DNA of 5,258 bases, from NCBI GenBank assembly GCA_903922535.1, contig CAIXUF010000540.1:1-5258 (forward strand), given 5' to 3'. Origin of the DNA: Candidatus Hydrogenedentota bacterium. GTDB taxonomy: Bacteria; Hydrogenedentota; Hydrogenedentia; Hydrogenedentiales; CAITNO01. A program made the position numbers and the translations under genes. The notes under the pieces are model-generated. The model saw nothing but the letters and a program-made list of their open reading frames with translations. It was not told the DNA's origin and did not search any database. This document shows, in pieces, positions 1-5,258 of this stretch (positions are counted from its first letter, which is position 1; every line of letters starts with the position of its first letter).

Positions 1-1
1 G

Positions 2-1432
2 CTCAGCCAGACCCTGTACTGGCTGACGGACGGGAGGCGGCTGATCTGCCTGACGGCAGACCGAAAAGAGGCCCGCGTGATTGACGCGGAAACGGGTGCG
101 ATCCAGTTTGCCCTCTCCGGCGACAACCAGCGCTTTGTCGCCTGCCCGCCCTTTGAAGACCAGACGGGCACGGCATGGATCTTCTCGAAGGACGACGCCA
201 ACGACCGGCATGCATGGAAACTGGCACCGAACGGAGCGCCGGTCAAGCTGCTCGACGGAGGACGCCTTGCGCCTTCCTATTTCTGGCCCAGCAGTTCCGG
301 TCCGGGACGCCTGGGCAGCACCTGCCAGGAGGAAGATCATCTGTATGTTTATTCCGTCTACGACACGGACAGCATGAACAAGTTGGCCGAGTGGCGCTGC
401 CAGCTTCCCAAGCCGCTTTGGGACGAGATCATGGCCAACAAGGCGCTGACCCACGCCGCCTGCACCTGCCGGGCCACACCGGACACCATGGCCCACCCGC
501 GAAATCATGTTTTCACCCTGCATGTGCAGAACCGGGAGACGCCCGTGCGCACCGGCCGCGGTGATGTTCGGGCGATCTCGCCCGACGGCAAGTATCTAAT
601 GGTGCAGACGGACGACAAGGAAACCTGCCTCTATGACGCGGAGAATGACCACATCTTCAGCCTGTACACCGCGGAGATTCAGTCGGATTACACGTGCTAC
701 ATGCCCGCCGCATTTTCTGACGACGGGAAACGGGTGGCGGTAAACACCTCCAAGGCCATCGAAGTGACGGATCTGTCCGAAGGCTTTCCCCGGCGCAGCA
801 TGGCCATGCCCCTGGAGAAAGACGGCCGGACTTGGCGCGGCGACAGACTCTGCTTTTCACCCGACGGCGCACGGCTGTTGTGCGGCGGAAACAACGGCGC
901 GCGGCTGTTCGACGTGACCTCGGGCGCCCTGCTGCACAGCTTCGAGGAAACGGAGCGCTTTGCCTTCCCCTATTCCCAGGGGAACGGTTTCTGGAACGGT
1001 CTCGTCACGATGGCCAGGGACTGGGCGGGCATGGTCACGGACAGGTTCAAGTATGACAACCGCATCGAAACTGCCTTCGCGAACGGAGGGAACCAAGTGG
1101 TCACCTTCACGGCAGGCCAGGTCATCCGCGTGTGGGATGCCGGGTCAGGACACCTGCTGCACACCATCCATACCGGACTGCCCGAGAAACGGAACAGTGT
1201 GGGCTACATCAATAACAAGATCACGCTCAGCACCAACGGCCGCTTTGCCTTTTCCAGCAACGGGGACAATTTCGCCCCGGCCGTGTTGTGGTCGGTGGCG
1301 GACGGCACCCCGCTGCGCCGCTACCAACTGCCGGAAAGCAGTTGGGGCTTTGCCCTGCCCACCGAGGAGGGCAAGTCGGTCATTGTGAGCAGCAACATGA
1401 ACCTATACCGATGGAAAGGCTTGGATAATTAG
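2..1432 (+). CDS. Exported WD40/PQQ-like beta-propeller protein, copy 1 (5' end outside window)
   Basis: The frame is open from base 2 to the TAG at 1430-1432, giving 476 codons. A GTG at 77 could be read as a start, but the frame upstream of it translates to LSQTLYWLTDGRRL and aligns directly with residues 258-271 of the complete copy downstream, so this is the interior of a longer gene. About 257 N-terminal residues, including the expected signal peptide, should lie left of the window. Visible motifs are blade-like units such as ARVIDAETGAIQFAL, TCLYDAENDHIFSLY, FSPDGARLLCGGNNGARLFD and GQVIRVWDAGSGHLLHTIHT, typical of WD40 or quinoprotein-like propellers. A long inter-blade segment (941-1078) contains DWAGMVTDRFKYDNR, identical in copy 2. 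The protein ends in YRWKGLDN with no sorting tag or membrane helix. Similarity to copy 2 is about 70% by eye. The fold class is fairly certain; the ligand and role are unknown. Confidence 0.9.
   Translation, partial: LSQTLYWLTDGRRLICLTADRKEARVIDAETGAIQFALSGDNQRFVACPPFEDQTGTAWIFSKDDANDRHAWKLAPNGAPVKLLDGGRLAPSYFWPSSSGPGRLGSTCQEEDHLYVYSVYDTDSMNKLAEWRCQLPKPLWDEIMANKALTHAACTCRATPDTMAHPRNHVFTLHVQNRETPVRTGRGDVRAISPDGKYLMVQTDDKETCLYDAENDHIFSLYTAEIQSDYTCYMPAAFSDDGKRVAVNTSKAIEVTDLSEGFPRRSMAMPLEKDGRTWRGDRLCFSPDGARLLCGGNNGARLFDVTSGALLHSFEETERFAFPYSQGNGFWNGLVTMARDWAGMVTDRFKYDNRIETAFANGGNQVVTFTAGQVIRVWDAGSGHLLHTIHTGLPEKRNSVGYINNKITLSTNGRFAFSSNGDNFAPAVLWSVADGTPLRRYQLPESSWGFALPTEEGKSVIVSSNMNLYRWKGLDN
1108..1140 (+). 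repeat. 33-bp perfect repeat encoding a WD40 blade core (partner 3349-3381)
   Basis: The 33 bases at 1108-1140 are identical to 3349-3381, including all synonymous sites, while the flanking codons differ. They encode TAGQVIRVWDA, the c-strand core and WD turn of the best WD40 unit in both proteins. Identity at silent positions is higher than in the surroundings, which could reflect chance, strong constraint or recent gene conversion. Confidence 0.75.
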
Positions 1433-1460
1433 GAATAGTAGAACACAATTACAGAACATT

Positions 1461-1465
1461 GGGAG
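1461..1465 (+). promoter_or_regulatory. Ribosome-binding site of copy 2
   Basis: GGGAG ends 9 bases before the ATG at 1475, a normal Shine-Dalgarno spacing. It supports this ATG, and the signal peptide that follows, as the real start. The surrounding block TTGGGAGCGGCT is nearly repeated, at the same distance from the start codon, in front of copy 3. The 42-bp gap 1433-1474 shows no recognisable promoter or terminator, so copy 2 is probably co-transcribed with copy 1. Confidence 0.7.
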
Positions 1466-1474
1466 CGGCTTTCC

Positions 1475-3673
1475 ATGACTCGGTCGTTTGTGGATTCGGC
1501 TGTACTGGGAATGCTGTGCTGTGTCCTGCTGTCCGCCACAGCCGCACATGGCCAGGAGAGCGTGGTCACGGTGACAGAGCCGGAGAAGTGTCTTTTCCTG
1601 GGCACCCCCGGACGGCTTGCATACTTGCAGGAGGACAACCTGGTGCTGATGGCCAACGGCGGCGGCGTGTATGCGTTCGATGTCGCGACAGGCGCGCAAC
1701 AGTGGCATCGCTATCTGGTCTCGCGCCGGGGGTTTATGGGCGCAGAGTTCGGGAAGCACCAGGTGCTGTGCTGGTCGGAGCAGGGCGTGTTTCTGCTGGA
1801 TGCCGCAACCGGCAAGGAGCTGTGGTGGCGGCGCAACACCGGGTGCGGCACCATTTGCTCCGCCCACCTGTCACCGGATGAGAGTCGCGTCCTGGCGGTG
1901 TGCGGGCAGGGCATTGTGCTCTACGGCGTGGCCGATCGCAGCCAGCGCGCGTTGCCCGCGCTGCGCGAATTCCTCTGCTGGCTGCCGGATGGCCGGACCA
2001 TGCTGTTCTCGGACATATCCTGGAACCGGGACAAGTCAACCCGGAAATGGCAGACCATGGACATCGACACGGGCCGGATGACGTTGTGCCGTGAGGAACC
2101 CGGTTCCTGGTATGACCCCGCCCCAACCTGCTCCAGTCTGGGGCAGCTTGCCGAATGGTCGGAAGATGACAAGGGCGGCGGCACACTGAAGACTCGGGAC
2201 GCACGCACCGGAACCGTGCTCCACGAATTCAGCGATGTTGGGGCGCTCAGCCAGACCCTGTACTGGCTGAGGGACGGGAAACGGCTTTTCTGCGTCACGT
2301 CGGACCGGAAAGAGGGCCGCGTGATTGATGCGGAAACGGGCGCGGTGCAGTTTGCCCTGTCCCGCGACGGGCAACGCTTTGCCGCCAGTTATCCCTTTGA
2401 GGATCGCACAGGCACGGCTTGGGTCTTCTCCAGGGACACGGCCAACCACCGCTATGCCTGCAAGATGGCGCAGGATGGAGAGCCTCGCCGCGTGCTCGAC
2501 GGAGCGCACCTGGCACCTTCCCATTTCTGGCCCAGCAGATCCGGGCCGGGACTCTTGGCCACCACGAACGAAGAGGAGGACCGGCTCTGCGTCTATACCC
2601 TGTATGACATGAACAACATGGGCAAGGTGGCCGAGTGGTGCTGCCGCTTGCCCAGGCCGCAGTGGGGCGGATTCACGGCCAACAAGGCGCTGACCCATGT
2701 CTCCTGCGCCTGCCGCCCCAAGGGGGACGACTACAACCACGTGCGCAACGAGATCTTTACCCTGAATGTGCGGGACCGGGAGGTTCCCGTGCGCACGGGC
2801 CGGGGCGGTGTCCGGGCGATTTCGCCTGATGGAAAGTGCCTGGTCGTGCAGACCGACGACAAGGAGTCCTGCCTGTATGACGCGGAGAAGGACCGTGTGC
2901 TGGGCCTGTACACCGTGGAGGATGAGGGGGACCACACGATTTATATGCGCGCCGTCTTTTCGGACGACGGGAAACGGGTGGCGGTGAACAACACGAGAAT
3001 CATCGAGGTTACCGACCTGACCGGGGACTTCCCCCGGCGCACCATGGCCACGTCCCTGAAGAAAGACGAGCGGCTGTGGGGGACCGACATTCTGTTCTCT
3101 CCCGACGGCAAACGGCTTCTCTGCGGCGGAAACAACTGCGCGCGGCTGTTCGACGCGGACACGGGCGTATTGCTGCACACTTTTGAGGAAACGGAACGCT
3201 TCGCGTTTCCATACAGCGAAGGATACGGATTCTTTGGAACCCTCTTCACGATGGCCAAGGACTGGGCCGGCATGGTCACGGACCGGTTCAAGTATGACAA
3301 CCGCCTCGACATCGCCTTCGCGGAAGGGGGGAGCCGGGTGATTGCGTCCACGGCAGGCCAGGTCATCCGCGTGTGGGATGCGGAATCGGGCCGCCTTCTG
3401 CAAACCATCCACACGGGACTGCCCGAAAAGCGGAACGCGGACGGCCGCATCAACAACCAGATTACGCTGAGCGCAAACGGCGGCTTCGCCTTCGCCAGCA
3501 ATTGGGACAATTTCGCCCCGGCCACGCTGTGGTCTCTGGCGGACGGCGTCCCGCTGCGCCGGTATCAGTTGCCGGAAACCAGTTGGGGCTACGGCATTCC
3601 CACCGACGACGGCAAGGCGGTTATTGTGAGCAGTAACGATAACCTGTACCGCTGGAAAGGCTTGGATAATTAG
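1475..3673 (+). CDS. Exported WD40/PQQ-like beta-propeller protein, copy 2 (complete)
   Basis: This is the only complete gene: 732 residues, ATG start with an RBS 9 bases upstream, TAG stop. Residues 1-26 look like a signal peptide: Arg3, a hydrophobic stretch with two cysteines (15-16), then ATAAHG before Gln27. The cleavage region does not look like a lipobox. The rest is a chain of blade-like units at about residues 50-81, 94-121, 134-163, 170-208, 222-254, 266-296, 307-343, 358-391, 402-441, 449-483, 492-528, 541-571, 616-647 and 662-699, with a partial one at 709-727. The first two (GGGVYAFDVATGAQQW, GVFLLDAATGKELWW) look like PQQ-type repeats; later ones (ARLFDADTGVLLHTFE, IRVWDAESGRLLQTI) look like WD40. 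Fourteen units plus a closing strand would fit two seven-bladed propellers. About 19 cysteines occur in the mature part. I see no catalytic domain, membrane helix or C-terminal anchor. A binding or scaffold role outside the cytoplasm is inferred; the substrate is unknown. Confidence 0.95.
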   Translation: MTRSFVDSAVLGMLCCVLLSATAAHGQESVVTVTEPEKCLFLGTPGRLAYLQEDNLVLMANGGGVYAFDVATGAQQWHRYLVSRRGFMGAEFGKHQVLCWSEQGVFLLDAATGKELWWRRNTGCGTICSAHLSPDESRVLAVCGQGIVLYGVADRSQRALPALREFLCWLPDGRTMLFSDISWNRDKSTRKWQTMDIDTGRMTLCREEPGSWYDPAPTCSSLGQLAEWSEDDKGGGTLKTRDARTGTVLHEFSDVGALSQTLYWLRDGKRLFCVTSDRKEGRVIDAETGAVQFALSRDGQRFAASYPFEDRTGTAWVFSRDTANHRYACKMAQDGEPRRVLDGAHLAPSHFWPSRSGPGLLATTNEEEDRLCVYTLYDMNNMGKVAEWCCRLPRPQWGGFTANKALTHVSCACRPKGDDYNHVRNEIFTLNVRDREVPVRTGRGGVRAISPDGKCLVVQTDDKESCLYDAEKDRVLGLYTVEDEGDHTIYMRAVFSDDGKRVAVNNTRIIEVTDLTGDFPRRTMATSLKKDERLWGTDILFSPDGKRLLCGGNNCARLFDADTGVLLHTFEETERFAFPYSEGYGFFGTLFTMAKDWAGMVTDRFKYDNRLDIAFAEGGSRVIASTAGQVIRVWDAESGRLLQTIHTGLPEKRNADGRINNQITLSANGGFAFASNWDNFAPATLWSLADGVPLRRYQLPETSWGYGIPTDDGKAVIVSSNDNLYRWKGLDN

Positions 3674-3725
3674 TCAGGAATTGGGCATTGTGATTTGGGA
3701 TTCGCGGGACGAGAACACACCCGTT

Positions 3726-3731
3726 GGGAGA
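3726..3731 (+). promoter_or_regulatory. Ribosome-binding site of copy 3
   Basis: GGGAGA lies 8 bases before the ATG at 3740. The wider block TTGGGAGAGGCT (3724-3735) matches the copy 2 leader at 1459-1470 except for one base and sits 16 bases from the start codon in both cases. The 66-bp gap 3674-3739 also carries GAACAC (3713-3718), which occurs at 1441-1446 before copy 2. No convincing promoter or terminator is seen, so read-through from copy 2 is likely. Confidence 0.7.
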
Positions 3732-3739
3732 GGCTGGTT

Positions 3740-5258
3740 ATGATTCGGCTGTTTGTGAAATCGGCCGTTATCGGAATTCTATGCTGCGCCGCACAGTACT
3801 GTGTGGTTGCCCAGGCGGTGGACACGGTAACGGAGCCGGAGAAGTGCCTGTTTCGCGGCGCGCCTCACCAGTATGCCTTTCTGGAGAAGGACAATCTGCT
3901 GCTGACGGCCAACAACGGCGGTGTGTATGCGTTTGACGTCACGTCGGGCGAGCAGCGCTGGCACCGGTATCTCATTTCTGCCGGGGGCGGTCAGGGTGCG
4001 CGGTTTGGAAAACGGCAGGTGCTGGGCTGGTCGGACCAGGGGGTGTTTCTTCTCGACGCGGCGACGGGCAGGGAGACCTGGTGGCGCCGCGACAAGCAAT
4101 GCGGTGCGGTGAGCAACGCCGCATGGTCACCAGACGAAAGCAGGATCTTCCAGGTGTGCGAACGGGGCAGCATCCTCTATGGTGTGGCCGATCGCACCCA
4201 GCGGAAACTGCACTTTATAAATAATTTCTGCGGCTGGCTTCCCGGGGGCAGTTCCATCATGTGTGTGGACTTTGATGGCGGCGGCGACAAAAGCCTGGTA
4301 CGCAAATGGAACGTAATGGACCTCGAAACCGGCACGGTCACCCCATGTCGCGAAGAATCATGTTCATGGGATTCGCCGCAGCCCTCAATCTCCAGTCTGG
4401 GACAGTTGGCCGAACGGACCGGAGACGAGGGCGACCAAGGGACACTGAAGATCAGTGACGCGCGCACTGGGACAACCCTGCACGAGTTTAAGGCCCTTGG
4501 TGACATAGGCCGGTACCCGTCCTGGATGAAGGATGGCAAACGGCTGTTTTGCGTCACCTCGGACCACAAGACGGCCCGCGTCCTTGATGCGGAAACGGGT
4601 TCGGTGCAGTCGAGCCTCTCTGGTGATGGACACCGCTTTGACGTCGAGTCACCCTATGAAGATGAGAACGGCACCGCATGGGTCTTTTCGAAGGACAGTG
4701 CCAGCAACCGTTACGTGTGGAAGTTGGCCCTGGACGGCGCGCCGCACAAAGTGCTCGACGGGTCGCGGATTGCCCCCTCCTATTTCTATTTTGACCTTGA
4801 CACGCCGCGCAAACTGGCCACCACAAGTACGGAGGAAGACCAGCTCTGGGTTCATGGGATCTATTCCCAAGACGGCACAAGCAGGCTGGCCCAGTGGCGC
4901 TGCCGCAGTTCCAAGCCGGTGTACGGCGGGTTTACGGTCAATAAGGCGCTGACCCATGCGGCCGCATGCTTCCAAATCAAGCAGGACAATGTTGGCCGTC
5001 CGAGAAACACTTCTTTTGCCTTGTACACACTGGACAGTGAAATCCCGGTGCGCTCGGGACAAGGCAATGTTCTGGCCATCTCGCCTGACGGGCGCTATCT
5101 TGCCCTGCAAACGGACGAAATGCTGGCCTGCCTGTATGACGCGCAGACAAATCGCACGGTGGGCCAGTACGTCCCTTCGGAAAAGGCGCGGGGGCGGCAC
5201 AACGTCACCATGAGTGCCGCTTTCTCCGATGACGGAAAGCGCATGGCCCTTAACAATA
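3740..5258 (+). CDS. Exported WD40/PQQ-like beta-propeller protein, copy 3 (3' end outside window)
   Basis: I translated this frame by hand from the ATG at 3740 and found 506 codons without a stop up to the window edge. It aligns with residues 1-506 of copy 2 with almost no length change, so the stop should fall about 680 bases beyond the edge. Residues 1-26 form a signal peptide (MIRLFVK, a hydrophobic core with CC at 15-16, then a likely cut after AQA). The first blades are GGVYAFDVTSGEQRW and GVFLLDAATGRETWW, close to copy 2; later blocks include DARTGTTLHEF, ARVLDAETGSVQ, NKALTH and ACLYDAQTNRTV. It is the most divergent copy. The stretch at residues 252-262 (LGDIGRYPSWM) has lost the LSQTLYWL shared by copies 1 and 2. 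The conserved 46-residue segment and C-terminal tail of copies 1 and 2 would lie outside the window. Family and frame are certain enough; function is unknown. Confidence 0.93.
   Translation, partial: MIRLFVKSAVIGILCCAAQYCVVAQAVDTVTEPEKCLFRGAPHQYAFLEKDNLLLTANNGGVYAFDVTSGEQRWHRYLISAGGGQGARFGKRQVLGWSDQGVFLLDAATGRETWWRRDKQCGAVSNAAWSPDESRIFQVCERGSILYGVADRTQRKLHFINNFCGWLPGGSSIMCVDFDGGGDKSLVRKWNVMDLETGTVTPCREESCSWDSPQPSISSLGQLAERTGDEGDQGTLKISDARTGTTLHEFKALGDIGRYPSWMKDGKRLFCVTSDHKTARVLDAETGSVQSSLSGDGHRFDVESPYEDENGTAWVFSKDSASNRYVWKLALDGAPHKVLDGSRIAPSYFYFDLDTPRKLATTSTEEDQLWVHGIYSQDGTSRLAQWRCRSSKPVYGGFTVNKALTHAAACFQIKQDNVGRPRNTSFALYTLDSEIPVRSGQGNVLAISPDGRYLALQTDEMLACLYDAQTNRTVGQYVPSEKARGRHNVTMSAAFSDDGKRMALNN

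Larger units (their letters stand above)
1..5258 (+). repeat. Tandem array of at least three diverged gene-length units (about 2.25 kb period)
   Basis: Copy 1, copy 2 and copy 3 align collinearly along their overlapping parts. Starts of copies 2 and 3 are 2265 bp apart; stops of copies 1 and 2 are 2241 bp apart. Perfect nucleotide matches between copies 1 and 2 include 1-26 with 2245-2270, 1108-1140 with 3349-3381 and 1412-1432 with 3653-3673. The repeated unit includes the ribosome-binding-site leader, so whole gene units were duplicated. The array may extend past both edges. Confidence 0.85.

Noticed and set aside
77..1432. GTG at 77 as the start of copy 1
   Set aside because: The frame is open upstream to base 2 and that part aligns with the interior of copy 2. 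The GTG is the internal valine of RVIDAETG.
1459..1881. Alternative plus-strand frame beginning at the TTG at 1459
   Set aside because: It starts inside the leader of copy 2 and overlaps the signal peptide and first blades of that gene in another frame. Its translation has no family pattern.
2036..3412. Long minus-strand open frame of 458 codons opposite copy 2
   Set aside because: It lies wholly antisense to a well-supported gene in GC-rich DNA, where the reverse frame is easily stop-free. Its translation shows no signal peptide, repeat pattern or recognisable family, and equally long partners are not kept opposite copies 1 and 3.
3705..3723. Possible hairpin CGGG/CCCG between copies 2 and 3
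   Set aside because: A 4-bp stem with an 11-base loop and no following T-run is too weak for a terminator and is expected by chance at this GC content.
4649..5200. Minus-strand open frame of 183 codons opposite copy 3
   Set aside because: It is antisense to the continuous copy 3 frame, which has the family motifs throughout; the reverse translation shows nothing recognisable.
1..5258. CRISPR, toxin-antitoxin, mobile element or defence system
   Set aside because: No short spaced repeats, transposase or integrase motifs, terminal inverted repeats or nuclease and NTPase motifs were seen. WD40 repeats do occur in some signalling NTPases, but these proteins have signal peptides and no NTPase domain.

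Overview
This is a GC-rich window (about 60% by eye). It is occupied almost entirely by three head-to-tail, same-strand paralogous genes, each encoding an exported beta-propeller protein of about 730 residues. The first gene is cut by the left edge (its last 476 codons are present). The second is complete (1475-3673, 732 aa). The third starts at 3740 and is still open at the right edge (506 complete codons). No other protein family, RNA gene, mobile element, CRISPR array or integration signature is visible.

Layout: partial copy 1 (2-1432), a 42-bp gap with a ribosome-binding site, complete copy 2 (1475-3673), a 66-bp gap with a similar ribosome-binding site, partial copy 3 (3740 to the end). 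The copies align collinearly with almost no indels. The distance between the starts of copies 2 and 3 is 2265 bp and between the stops of copies 1 and 2 is 2241 bp, so this is a tandem array of a gene-plus-leader unit. Over the shared part, copies 1 and 2 are about 70% identical in protein by eye. Copy 3 is clearly more distant. All three reading frames are intact, which argues that each is maintained.

Each protein starts with a cleavable signal peptide and continues as a chain of roughly 14-15 WD40/PQQ-like blade motifs, ending at a short RWKGLDN tail in copies 1 and 2. I see no transmembrane anchor, enzymatic domain, lipobox or C-terminal sorting tag in the complete copy. The likely job is binding or scaffolding outside the cytoplasm, but the ligand is unknown and none is implied by the neighbours.

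The organism is a bacterium (Shine-Dalgarno sequences, short intergenic gaps, signal peptides). Large secreted WD40/PQQ-like paralog families and this base composition would suit Planctomycetes, Verrucomicrobia or related lineages such as Hydrogenedentes. That is inference from style only, with low confidence.
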